A program made the translations under genes and the position numbers. DNA of 55,186 bases from the NCBI RefSeq assembly GCF_000337555.1, contig NZ_AOIO01000003.1:59636-114821 (forward strand), given 5' to 3'. The notes below the pieces were generated by a model. It worked only from the letters and a program-made list of their open reading frames with translations. It was not told where the DNA came from and did no database searches. This DNA is from Natrialba asiatica DSM 12278 (lineage in GTDB: Archaea; Halobacteriota; Halobacteria; Halobacteriales; Natrialbaceae). Positions 9,306-17,502 of the stretch are shown here, piece after piece. Each line of letters starts with the position of its first letter. Position 1 is the first letter of the stretch.

Positions 9306-10667
9306 ATGGTCACGATTGCGAATCGGACCGCACTCGAACGGACGCCGGCGCACGCACTCGCCCTCGACTGCCTCGTCGTCGGAATGGAGGCCGCACATCC
9401 GGAAGCGATCGTCGAGGAGACGGTGTCGGTACGCGATGGGCTGCTCCGCATCGACTGCGAGTTCGACGACGAGTCGGCCGAGTACGATCTGAGGCGGTAC
9501 GAGCGGGTTTTCGTCGTCGGCGGTGGTAACGCGGCCGGTCACTTCGCGCGGACGTTGGAGGAGGTCAGTGGATCGTGGATAACCGAAGGGGTGGTCGTCA
9601 CCGACGACCCGGCCGGCGCGTCGGTCGTCGAAGAGTTGGACGGCGATCACCCGATTCCGAGCAAGCGCGGCGTCCGCGGCGCCAAGCGCGTCCTCGACGT
9701 CGCCGAACGCGCCGGTGACGACGATCTCGTCCTCGCCTGCGTTACCGGCGGCGGGAGCGCGCTGCTTCCGGCTCCGGTCGAGCCGCTTTCGCTCGCGGAC
9801 CTGCAGGCGGTGACGGAGTCGCTGCTCCGCTGTGGTGCCTCGATCGACGAGATCAACGCCGTTCGGAAACACTGCTCGGCGATCAAGGGCGGCAAGCTCG
9901 CCCGCGCCGCGTCACCGGCGACGGTCGTGACCCTCGTCATGAGCGACGTCATCGGCGACGATCTCGGCGTGATCGCGAGCGGCCCGACCGCACCCGATCC
10001 GACGACGTACGCGGACGCACTCGACGTGCTGGCTCGGTACGAACTGTCCGCCTCCGAGTCGGTGACGTCGTACCTAGAGGAGGGCGACCGCGGAGTGCAT
10101 CCAGAAACCGTCAAACCGACCGATCCGCTGTTGGAGACGGTCAGCTTCCACATCCTCGGGAGTGGACGGACCGCGATCGACGCGGCTCGCGCGGTCGCCT
10201 CGGAGCGCGGGTACACACCCCTCGTGCTCTCCGCTCGCGTGCGCGGAGAGGCGAGCGACGCGGCGATCACGCACGTCGCGATCGCCGAGGAGTGTCACGT
10301 CAGTGGGGAACCGGTGTCCCCGCCCGCAGTGCTTATCTCCGGCGGCGAAACGACGGTTACACTCGCGGACGATCACGGAAGCGGTGGCCCGAACCAAGAG
10401 TTCGTTCTAGGCGGGGCGGTGGAACTCGACGTGGACGATATCGTGGTCGCGAGCGTGGACACCGACGGGATCGACGGTGCGACCGAGGTCGCCGGCGCGA
10501 TCGCGGCCCCGCCGGAGATTCCGAGCGAGGAGGGACGTACTGCGCTGGCGCGCAACGACGCGCGTCCACTCTTGGAGGACGCCGAGTCGATCGTCCGCAC
10601 CGGACCGACCGGCACGAACGTCAACGATCTCCGCGTTCTCGTCGTCAGTGACGACTCGAACGCGTGA
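9306..10667 (+). CDS. Glycerate 2-kinase (MOFRL/DUF4147 family)
   Basis: A 453-residue protein of the glycerate kinase class II group: DUF4147 domain over about 10-240, then the MOFRL domain at the C-terminus. Seen: the glycine-rich FVVGGGNAAGHFA near 75, DGDHPIPSKRGVRGAK, CVTGGGSALLPAPV, NAVRKHCSAIKGGKLA with the conserved KH...KGG pattern, VMSDVIGDD with ASGPTAPDPTT, and in MOFRL the ISGGETTVTL and GGPNQEFVLG motifs and DTDGIDG. It phosphorylates D-glycerate with ATP to 2-phosphoglycerate, feeding lower glycolysis. The frame is open upstream to 9198, but the TATA box at 9279 and alignment to the family favour 9306. A hairpin at 10686-10706 follows the gene. Confidence 0.93.
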   Translation: MVTIANRTALERTPAHALALDCLVVGMEAAHPEAIVEETVSVRDGLLRIDCEFDDESAEYDLRRYERVFVVGGGNAAGHFARTLEEVSGSWITEGVVVTDDPAGASVVEELDGDHPIPSKRGVRGAKRVLDVAERAGDDDLVLACVTGGGSALLPAPVEPLSLADLQAVTESLLRCGASIDEINAVRKHCSAIKGGKLARAASPATVVTLVMSDVIGDDLGVIASGPTAPDPTTYADALDVLARYELSASESVTSYLEEGDRGVHPETVKPTDPLLETVSFHILGSGRTAIDAARAVASERGYTPLVLSARVRGEASDAAITHVAIAEECHVSGEPVSPPAVLISGGETTVTLADDHGSGGPNQEFVLGGAVELDVDDIVVASVDTDGIDGATEVAGAIAAPPEIPSEEGRTALARNDARPLLEDAESIVRTGPTGTNVNDLRVLVVSDDSNA

Positions 10668-10685
10668 TCGCACCCGCCACCGTCC

Positions 10686-10711
10686 CACCCACCCTTCTCG
10701 TGGGTGTGTTT
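10686..10711 (+). terminator. Hairpin after glycerate kinase
   Basis: CACCCAC (10686-10692) and GTGGGTG (10700-10706) form a perfect 7-bp stem with a 7-nt loop, followed by a short T-containing tail (TGTTTG). It sits 18 bp after the glycerate kinase stop and just before the promoter of the next gene, so a transcription end here is plausible. Confidence 0.4.
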
Positions 10712-10724
10712 GACAGACACAGAG

Positions 10725-10730
10725 TTTATC
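10725..10730 (+). promoter_or_regulatory. TATA-like box deciding the 10756 start
   Basis: TTTATC within GAGTTTATCATTATTG, centred about 28 bp before the ATG at 10756. In-frame starts at 10735 (TTG) and 10738 (ATG) are too close to the box to be on the transcript, so 10756 is preferred. Confidence 0.55.
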
Positions 10731-10755
10731 ATTATTGATGTCGCAGTTACTCGTA

Positions 10756-13752
10756 ATGGCTGTTGAGAAGCCCACCGGTGGCCTCCGAAACTACGAGGAG
10801 TTCCGCGATGAACTCGAGCACGATCACGACGACGTCCGCGAGTACGCGTCTCTCGCGGACGATCTCCGCTCGGTTGTCGAGGGCGAGGTCCGCTTCGACG
10901 AATACGCGCAGGTATTGTATGCGACCGACGGCAGTATCTATCAGGCACGACCCGCGGGTGCCGTTCTCCCCCGCGATGTCGAAGACGTGCGCAACGCCGT
11001 GCGCGTTGCGGCCGACCACGACGTTCCGGTTATCGCGCGCGGGGCGGGGTCGTCGCTGGGCGGGCAGACGGTGGGGCCGGGGTGCGTCGTGCTCGACATG
11101 ACGACCTACATGGACGACATCCTCGAGGTCGACGTCGACCGGCAGCGGGCGCGCGTCCAACCGGGCGTCGTTCAGGATCACTTCGACGAACACCTCGAGC
11201 AGTACGGACTCAAGTTCGCACCCGACCCCGCCTCGTCGAACCGGGCGACGATCGGTGGCGGCATCGGGAACAACTCGACCGGTGCGCACTCGGTCCGGTA
11301 CGGCATCACCGACGCCTACACCGAGGCACTGACGGTCGTCCTCGCCGACGGCTCGCTCATCCGCACCCGCGATGTCGTCCTCGATTCCGAGGAGTGGGAC
11401 GAGATCACGTCGAAAGACGACCGCGAGGCGGCGATCTACCGAACCGTGCGCGCTCTCGTCGAGGAGAACGCCGACGAGATCGAACGGCGCTATCCGGAGC
11501 TCAAGCGCAACGTCTCCGGTTACAACCTCAACAAGGTGACCTACGAGAACGAGGCCGGCGAGGACGTCCTCAACCTCACGAAGCTGCTCGTCGGCGCCGA
11601 ATCGACCCTCGGCGTGGTCGTCGAAGCCGAACTCAGCCTCGTGACCCTGCCCGAGGAGACGGCGCTCGTCCTCTACTGCTTCGAGGACCTGATCGACGCG
11701 CTCGAAGCGGTCCCCGAGGCCCTCGAGTTCGAGCCCGGTGCCGTGGAACTGATGGACGACGAACTGTTCCGGCTCGCCCGCGAGTCCGAACAGTTCTCCC
11801 GCTACGAGGAACCGATCCCCGACGAGACGGCGGCGGCGCTGATGCTGGAGTACGACTCCGAGCTCCACGACGACTTCGAGGCGGCGATCGGGCGGACGAA
11901 CGCCCACTTCGTCGACGAGGGGGACGCCTTCGAGGCGATGGAAGCGTACAGCGATGAGGACCAGGCGAAGCTCTGGAAGCTCCGCAAGGCAGCTATTCCG
12001 CTGTTAATGAGTCTCGAGGGCGACCCGAAGCCGTACCCGTTCATCGAGGACGCGACGGTGCCGCCCGCTGAACTCGCCGACTACGTCGAGAAGTTCATGG
12101 ACGTCCTCGAAGACCACGACACCTCCGCAGCCTATTTCGCGCACGCTGGGAGCGGAACGCTGCACATTCGCCCAATCCTTACTCTGAAGGACGAAGTGGG
12201 GATCGAGACGATGCAGTCGATCACCGAGGACGTGACCGATCTCGTCCTCGACCACGACGGGTCGTTCTCCGGGGAGCACGGCGACGGGCTCGCGCGGACG
12301 GCGTTCAACCCGAAGATGTACGGCAAGGACCTCTGGGCGGCCTTTCAGGAGGTCAAGTCCGCCTTTGATCCCGACTGGCGAATGAACCCGGGAAAGGTCG
12401 TCTATACCGACAAGGCGCCGACCGACATGCGCGAGAACCTGCGGTACGGGAATACCTACACCTCGATCGAGCCCCGGACGAAGCTGGACTTCTCCGACGA
12501 GGGCGGGTTCGCGCACCTGGTGGAGCTGTGTAACGGCTGCGGGACTTGCCGGCAGACCGACGACGTGATGTGTCCGACCTACCGCGGGATGAAAGACGAA
12601 ATCGCGACGACCCGCGGCCGGGCGAATATGCTCCGGGCGGCCATTTCCGGTGAACTCCCCGAGGAAGAGATGTACACCGAGCGGTTCCAGAAGGAAGTGC
12701 TCGACCTCTGTGTCGGCTGTAAGGGCTGCAAGAGCGACTGCCCGACCGGTGTCGACATGGCGAAGCTCAAGGCCGAGACCAAGTACCACTACTACGAGCG
12801 CGAGGGCGTTGGACTGCGAGAGCGCCTGTTTGGAAACATCGACACGCTTTCGCGACTCGGAAGCGCGCTCGCGCCGCTCTCGAACGTCGGGCAGAAGCTC
12901 CCCGGGAGCGGTCTCATAATGGAGCACGTCGCCGGCATCGCGCCCGAACGGGAGCTCCCGACGTTCCGGCGGGAGTCCCTGCAGGACTGGTTTGCGAAAC
13001 GCGGACCGCGGGTGAGCCCGGAGGAAGCCGACCGAAAGGTCGTACTGTTTCCCGATACGTACACGAACTACAGCTACCCCCGACCCGGGAAGGCCGCCGT
13101 GCGCGTGCTCGAGTCGGCCGGCGTCCACGTCGAAATCCCCGAGGTCGTCGCCCCTAGCGGCCGAGCGGCGTACTCGGTCGGCATGCTCGACGCCGCCGAA
13201 GAGCGCGCCCGGAGGAACGTCGACCTATTCACCGGGTACATCGAAGACGGCTACGAGATCATCGCCGTCGAACCGTCCGACGCGGTGGCGTTTCAAGACG
13301 AGTACCTCGATCTGATGCCGACGGCAGACGCGGAGCGGGTCGGTGCGCATGCATATGGAATCAGCGAGTTCATAGATACATACCGCCTCGTCGAGCAGCT
13401 CCCGCTCGACGAGACGGACGAAACCCTCGCGTACCACGGCCACTGCCATCAGAAGGCGACCGGCAAGGACCACCACGCCGTCGGCGTGCTTCGGCGGGCG
13501 GGATACGCGGTCGATCCGATCGAGTCCAGCTGCTGTGGCATGGCCGGCTCGTTCGGGTACGAGGCCGAACACTACGACCTCTCGAAGGCGATCGGCGAGC
13601 GGCTCCACGAGAAGTTAGACGACAGCGACGGCACGCCGGTCGCGCCGGGGGCGTCTTGCCGGAGCCAGATCGGCGACCGAGAGACTCGAGACGAGCGGCC
13701 GCCTCACCCGATCGAGAAGGTGAACGAACTGCTCACGGCGCGAGGCTCGTAG
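10756..13752 (+). CDS. FAD-linked oxidase fused to Fe-S and CCG domains, second copy
   Basis: A 998-residue paralogue of the protein at 2638-5604 with the same domain order. Seen: FAD-binding loop ARGAGSSLGGQT at about 94-105, FAD-oxidase C-terminal domain with AHAGSGTLHIRPIL and SGEHGDGLART near 505, two Fe-S motifs CNGCGTC...CP (about 592-607) and CVGCKGCKSDCP (about 653-664), and CCG domains with GHCHQKATGKDHH near 895 and SCCGMAGSFGYEAEH near 924. A D-lactate, L-lactate or glycolate dehydrogenase role is likely: oxidation of a 2-hydroxyacid with electrons to menaquinone. The convergent lctP permease next door supports lactate as substrate (inference). The two copies differ in the FAD-loop residues and in the spacing of the first Fe-S motif, so they may have different substrates. 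Confidence 0.9.
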   Translation: MAVEKPTGGLRNYEEFRDELEHDHDDVREYASLADDLRSVVEGEVRFDEYAQVLYATDGSIYQARPAGAVLPRDVEDVRNAVRVAADHDVPVIARGAGSSLGGQTVGPGCVVLDMTTYMDDILEVDVDRQRARVQPGVVQDHFDEHLEQYGLKFAPDPASSNRATIGGGIGNNSTGAHSVRYGITDAYTEALTVVLADGSLIRTRDVVLDSEEWDEITSKDDREAAIYRTVRALVEENADEIERRYPELKRNVSGYNLNKVTYENEAGEDVLNLTKLLVGAESTLGVVVEAELSLVTLPEETALVLYCFEDLIDALEAVPEALEFEPGAVELMDDELFRLARESEQFSRYEEPIPDETAAALMLEYDSELHDDFEAAIGRTNAHFVDEGDAFEAMEAYSDEDQAKLWKLRKAAIPLLMSLEGDPKPYPFIEDATVPPAELADYVEKFMDVLEDHDTSAAYFAHAGSGTLHIRPILTLKDEVGIETMQSITEDVTDLVLDHDGSFSGEHGDGLARTAFNPKMYGKDLWAAFQEVKSAFDPDWRMNPGKVVYTDKAPTDMRENLRYGNTYTSIEPRTKLDFSDEGGFAHLVELCNGCGTCRQTDDVMCPTYRGMKDEIATTRGRANMLRAAISGELPEEEMYTERFQKEVLDLCVGCKGCKSDCPTGVDMAKLKAETKYHYYEREGVGLRERLFGNIDTLSRLGSALAPLSNVGQKLPGSGLIMEHVAGIAPERELPTFRRESLQDWFAKRGPRVSPEEADRKVVLFPDTYTNYSYPRPGKAAVRVLESAGVHVEIPEVVAPSGRAAYSVGMLDAAEERARRNVDLFTGYIEDGYEIIAVEPSDAVAFQDEYLDLMPTADAERVGAHAYGISEFIDTYRLVEQLPLDETDETLAYHGHCHQKATGKDHHAVGVLRRAGYAVDPIESSCCGMAGSFGYEAEHYDLSKAIGERLHEKLDDSDGTPVAPGASCRSQIGDRETRDERPPHPIEKVNELLTARGS

Positions 13753-13940
13753 CTCGTCCGCATCGATTCCGTGTGAACGTTTCTGCGAGACGGGCGCAAT
13801 AGTAACCGGCGGCGGTTGCTTTCGCATCCAGGCGACCGATGTCCGGATCATGCGGCGCTCGGGTCGCTAGTCTCCGGCGACATGGACGAGAGGGGTACGG
13901 GCCAGCGAAAACGGGGAAACAGAACGGCGGTCCTCGATGG

Positions 13941-15686
13941 CTAGAAGACCTCGAAGATCGACGGTAGCACGTCGGGCATGACGTACACGAAGACCATCGT
14001 CCAGAAGCCGACGAAGGCCGCGTAGTAGACCAGCGGAATCAGGTTCAGTCGCATGACCCGTCCCTCCTGGCCGACCAGGCCGACGGTCGCGAGCGCGGCG
14101 ACGATGTTGTGGATCGCGATGAGGTTTCCGATCGCGCCGCCGACGGCTTGCCCGCCGACGATCAGCTGCGTCGGGAGGCCGAGTTCCGACGCCGCTTCGA
14201 ACTGGAACGCGCCGAAGGTGATGTTGGAAGTGGTGTTCGATCCCGTCATGGCCGCAGCGAGGGCACCGATCAACGCCGCAATGGCGGGATAGACCGGTCC
14301 GAACGCGTTCGCCGTCGCGACCGCGAGCACCTCGATCATGCTCCCGACCGCGGGCGCGCCTGGAGCTTCACCGGACAGGAGCATCACTTGCACCATCGCG
14401 ATGACGAATACGAGCGCGATAAACGGCGCCACGATCTTCTCGCCGGCCTCGCGCCAGGCGTTGCTGATCTGTCCGCCGCTCATGCCGAACAACGGGATGG
14501 CGACGAGCGCGCTGACGACCAGCCACATCCCGGGTGCGTGTCCCCACGCGATCGCCGCACTGTGAGGGGTTCCCAAGATGCTCGACCACTCGATGACGAA
14601 CAGCGAACTATTGAAGAACTCCGTGATGGGATCGAACACACGCGTGACGACCAGCAACACGACGAGGAAGAGGTACGGCGACCAGGCCTTCAACAGCGTC
14701 ATCGATTGCCCGCCGTCAGCCGCGGCCGCGGTTCCGGAAGCGGCCCCGGTGCCGGCGCCGTTCTCGCCCGGTTCGATCGTGCCGACCCAGGAACTGGGCC
14801 ACTCCTCGCGGGGCGGGAAGTCCCACTCCTCCTCTGGGAGGAAGTAACCGGCCCTGAGCGTCGGGACGACGATCGCGGCGCCGACCATGGATCCGATCAG
14901 CGACGGGAACTCGGCGGTGAGAAACCAGGCCGACAGCCAATAAGGGATCGCGAACGAGATCCCCGCGAACAGACACAGCGGCCAGACGTCAACGGCCGGC
15001 TGGATCGAGCGTTCCTCACCGAAGAAGTACACGACCATTCCGACCGCGAACAGCGGCATGACGAAGCCGACCAGCGCGTGGTAGGTCGCCGCCCACGCGG
15101 CCACCTGGACCGAGTACTCCGCGACCGTCATCCCCTGGGACGAGATGGCTTCCTGCGTGAACGAGACGCTCGACAGCGGTTCCTGAATACCGACGATGAT
15201 CGGCGTGCCGACCGCGCCGTAGGTCACGGCGATGATGTGTCCGATAATGGCCGCGATCACGGCCGCGAGCGCCGGGAAACCGAGCGCGAGCAACAACGGG
15301 GCGACGACCGCCGCGGGCGTCCCGAACCCGGCGGCCCCTTCGATGAACGTCGCAAGCAGGAACCCGAGGAGGACGACCTGCACGCGGCGATCATCCGAGA
15401 TCGTTGCGAAACCCTGATTGATCCGCTCGAACGCGCCGGCCTGCATCAGCGTATAGAGCAGGGCGAGCGCGCCGAAGACGATCCAGAGGATCTCGAGGGC
15501 CGTCATCACCCCGACGATCGACGCGGCCGCGAGATAGTCTGGCGGGTTGTTCCACACGACGTAGCCGACGCCGAGCGCGACCAGCCAGGCGATCGGCATC
15601 GCACGCGTCGCCGGCCATAACAACCCGACGATCAACACGGCGACGATAAGCAGCGGCAACGCCGCGGCAACGATCTCGACTACCAT
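13941..15686 (-). CDS. lctP: L-lactate permease LctP family
   Basis: A 581-residue polytopic membrane protein of the LctP family, importing lactate (and in some members glycolate) with protons or sodium. Seen: an N-terminal hydrophobic run with LVALGVGYVVWNNPPDYL, a conserved VVLLGFLLATFIEGAAGFGTPAAV-like region read here as ATFIEGAAGFGTPAAVVAP near 120, and TGSNTTSNITFGAFQ near the end, all characteristic of the family. A hydrophilic Gly/Ala-rich loop lies near residue 320. Convergent with the FAD/Fe-S dehydrogenase at 10756, forming a likely lactate uptake/oxidation pair. Start chosen at 15686: a GGAGG lies 10 nt upstream. An in-frame ATG at 15800 would add 38 residues unlike the family. 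Confidence 0.92.
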   Translation of the reverse strand: MVVEIVAAALPLLIVAVLIVGLLWPATRAMPIAWLVALGVGYVVWNNPPDYLAAASIVGVMTALEILWIVFGALALLYTLMQAGAFERINQGFATISDDRRVQVVLLGFLLATFIEGAAGFGTPAAVVAPLLLALGFPALAAVIAAIIGHIIAVTYGAVGTPIIVGIQEPLSSVSFTQEAISSQGMTVAEYSVQVAAWAATYHALVGFVMPLFAVGMVVYFFGEERSIQPAVDVWPLCLFAGISFAIPYWLSAWFLTAEFPSLIGSMVGAAIVVPTLRAGYFLPEEEWDFPPREEWPSSWVGTIEPGENGAGTGAASGTAAAADGGQSMTLLKAWSPYLFLVVLLVVTRVFDPITEFFNSSLFVIEWSSILGTPHSAAIAWGHAPGMWLVVSALVAIPLFGMSGGQISNAWREAGEKIVAPFIALVFVIAMVQVMLLSGEAPGAPAVGSMIEVLAVATANAFGPVYPAIAALIGALAAAMTGSNTTSNITFGAFQFEAASELGLPTQLIVGGQAVGGAIGNLIAIHNIVAALATVGLVGQEGRVMRLNLIPLVYYAAFVGFWTMVFVYVMPDVLPSIFEVF

Positions 15687-15696
15687 CGCCCGCCCG

Positions 15697-15701
15697 CCTC
15701 C
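15697..15701 (-). promoter_or_regulatory. Shine-Dalgarno site of lctP
   Basis: GGAGG on the minus strand, 10 nt before the ATG at 15686. The nearest TATA-like run (TTTTTATTAATA, about 15812-15823 read on the minus strand) is over 120 bp upstream, so lctP probably has a leader of roughly 100 nt and is translated with an SD, unlike many genes here. Confidence 0.5.
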
Positions 15702-16152
15702 GCAGAACGGGTCGAAGCCGTTGTTGTCCGCCCGATACCCGGATTTACGTCTAGTGATACCACAGGTGGCTTGGACATTGGAAGCACCCCACACTCTCAT
15801 ATCATAATGGTATTAATAAAAATGAGGGTTATCAACTCGATCAACGATCGAATGTGTGAACCATCGATCCTGGTTAAATATAATTCTGAGTTGGCACCAG
15901 TGGCAAAACGGAGAATGGGATTTCGTCTAGTTTAGGGCCTGATATAATATGTCTGTGTGATGGCTATTCTCCCGCTGTATGTCACAGTAGTGTGCGAGTA
16001 ATTCAAGTAATTCACTGCCGCCCACCTGACTGCTCACCCCCGGAGTGTAGAAGCGGTCACCCGTATTTGAGGGTGTGAACCCACCATCGATTAGGATCTA
16101 TCGACAGAGTTGAACTGATCGCATAGCCCTGTTCGGGCAATCGAAGCCACCT

Positions 16153-16225
16153 AGCCGTAGCCATCGCTGAGAAATACAGTTTCGATGGGATCGTAGTTCT
16201 CAATCATCTCTGGAGAACTACGGCT
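16153..16225. repeat. Nested, mutually exclusive inverted repeats
   Basis: AGCCGTAG (16153-16160) pairs with CTACGGCT (16218-16225). CGTAGTTCTC (16192-16201) pairs with GAGAACTACG (16213-16222). CCATCG (16161-16166) pairs with CGATGG (16183-16188). The first two pairings share the same 3' arm and cannot form together. This may be a structured RNA, an element end or an operator; orientation is not known. Confidence 0.4.
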
Positions 16226-16377
16226 GTGGGACCGTTGTCTCGCCGTCTAAAGACTGCCACAGTACCGGTCAGTAGTGCTTCGATTTGTATTGTAGAGTCA
16301 TCTCACGACCATCCATCGCTGATCCAGGCAATTTGTTTATAGAAACAGCAAGACGGCGGTATTTGCCTTGCAGTTCT

Positions 16378-16677
16378 GTGAACTACCCCACCCTACTCGC
16401 GCGCTTACGCTCGCTCCGTGAGTGGAGCGCGAGACCTTCGGTCTCACGGACCGTGCGAACGGGTGCTTCGCGCCCGTGAGAGATGGGGGTTCTGATTTCA
16501 CGACAGCGTCAGACGCAGTCTGATAGCGCGCCAGGCGTCGTCTGGCGAAGTGCTTTGCAGGAACTGACGTGGTTCCCGCAGGGAGCACAGTCTCTACAGG
16601 CGTTCGAAAATCTTCGATTTCTGGGGACGCTGTATCCCCTCCCAGCTCGCGCCTCTGGCGCTCGCTGAGGAAGGGTT
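16378..16677 (-). mobile_element. Palindrome-rich non-autonomous element, IS200/IS605 (tnpB)-type remnant or MITE
   Basis: About 300 bp packed with hairpins having UUC or UUCG loops: GAGACC/GGTCTC (16431-16445), ACGGGTGC/GCGCCCGT with one G-T pair (16459-16477), TCAGAC/GTCTGA (16509-16523), CGCCAG/CTGGCG (16529-16547) and AAATC/GATTT (16608-16620). On the minus strand it begins near a GGGATACAGCGTCCCC-like sequence and ends with GGGTGGGGTAGTTCAC, which from memory resemble ends of haloarchaeal tnpB-only elements of the IS200/IS605 group. No transposase frame is present. It lies directly beside the broken transporter gene at 16771-17001. The family assignment is from recollection of end sequences and is tentative. 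Confidence 0.45.
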
Positions 16678-16770
16678 CCTAGCGCCTCAATCCAGATTCG
16701 TAGTCACGGGTTGCTGACGAGTTCACGTGCGATCGAGAACCGTCGTCGGCTGTTCCCACGGACGATGCAG

Positions 16771-17001
16771 TCAGTGGAACGGACGACCGGCAAGTCCGCT
16801 GAAGAACAGTTCTCAATTGCCGGCGGTAATCCTTTCGTCGGCAGCAGCGATAATCCGTTGGAAGACCTCGTCTGACGAGAACCGACATGGACGACTGAGC
16901 CGGGCTGCAGGAGCGTCGCTTCTTGAGTGCTCGACGGCATCCCGCATTACTTCTCGCGGTTCTTTCGTCCCGACGGTTGATCGATCGTCATCTCTCCTCA
17001 C
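16771..17001 (-). pseudogene. Formate/nitrite transporter family (YfdC-like) N-terminal fragment, with stop codon
   Basis: Read on the minus strand from the ATG at 17001, the translation contains RFSSDEVFQRIIAAADERI, then TAGN, a TGA (16815-16813), then in the same frame ELFFSGLAG before losing similarity and stopping at 16773-16771. The block FSSDEVFQR...GRELFFSGLAAG is how haloarchaeal YfdC-like formate/nitrite transporters enter their first membrane helix. The stop is one C-to-T change from CGA (Arg). The six-helix core is missing and a palindrome-rich element lies next to the break. The gene is therefore a dead remnant. Recognition is by motif; a protein search would confirm. Confidence 0.5.
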
Positions 17002-17480
17002 TCGCCTTTGTCGTCTCGAGGGTGCAGCCTGTGTCTACGCTCAGTCAGAATGGGCTGTTACAGAGGAGTTCATTCGGGTTCCCTATCTAGAGAGCGATTC
17101 GTGTCGTTGGATCGATGTCTTTCGATCCTATCCGGGGTTGATTAACTGTTCAGTGGGTATATAATCGGACCGGTTGAGAACGCAGCCAGTCCTACAGACT
17201 AGGGTAAATCGAGACAGACGCAGCGACTCGCCATACTTCACAGACCTGTAGCGTGAGTCGTCTCGTTTTTGTCTAAGCAGGGTTCTCGGTGTGAAATCGG
17301 AAGCCGTTGCCTCAGCGGATAGTTCCAGAGAGACAGTGTCGATACGGCGGGCGTGTTGGCTAGTTCAACACACATCCAGTTACGGGCTCGAGTCGCGGAT
17401 GACGTATTATATCACGTATGTTCTCACTAGTGATTTGTTCTAGTTATTTTAATCAGTAATAGAACCAAAAGGACTATGAT

Positions 17481-17494
17481 TGACTGAACAGTCA
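17481..17494 (+). promoter_or_regulatory. Palindrome before P450, probable operator
   Basis: TGACTG-AA-CAGTCA, perfect 6-bp arms, ending 8 bp before the P450 ATG. It lies about 32-45 bp downstream of a TATA-like TATTTTAAT near 17446, so it would fall around the transcription start, a good place for a repressor. No regulator gene adjoins the P450. Confidence 0.45.
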
Positions 17495-17502
17495 GTTAGC
17501 AC

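Larger units (their letters stand above)
15824..17502. other. Gene-poor, AT-richer region of 1.7 kb
   Basis: No intact gene. Base composition is lower in GC than the flanks at 15820-16350 and 17380-17500. It holds nested inverted repeats at 16153-16225, a palindrome-rich element at 16378-16677, a broken formate/nitrite-transporter-like gene at 16771-17001, and a palindrome before the P450 at 17481-17494, each listed separately. The rest (17002-17480) shows no coding signal I trust. Confidence 0.6.

Noticed and set aside
11082-11957. Overlapping frames inside the second FAD/Fe-S gene
   Set aside because: Highly basic, low-complexity translations in a region fully explained by the FAD-oxidase domain.
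14109-15620. A 503-codon plus-strand frame opposite lctP
   Set aside because: It is the Arg/Asp/Gly-rich mirror of a strongly recognisable permease and has no features of its own.
16431-16620. Series of UUCG-loop hairpins as a possible CRISPR array or rRNA fragment
   Set aside because: The stems differ from each other in sequence and spacing, so it is not a CRISPR array, and no rRNA-like sequence is present.
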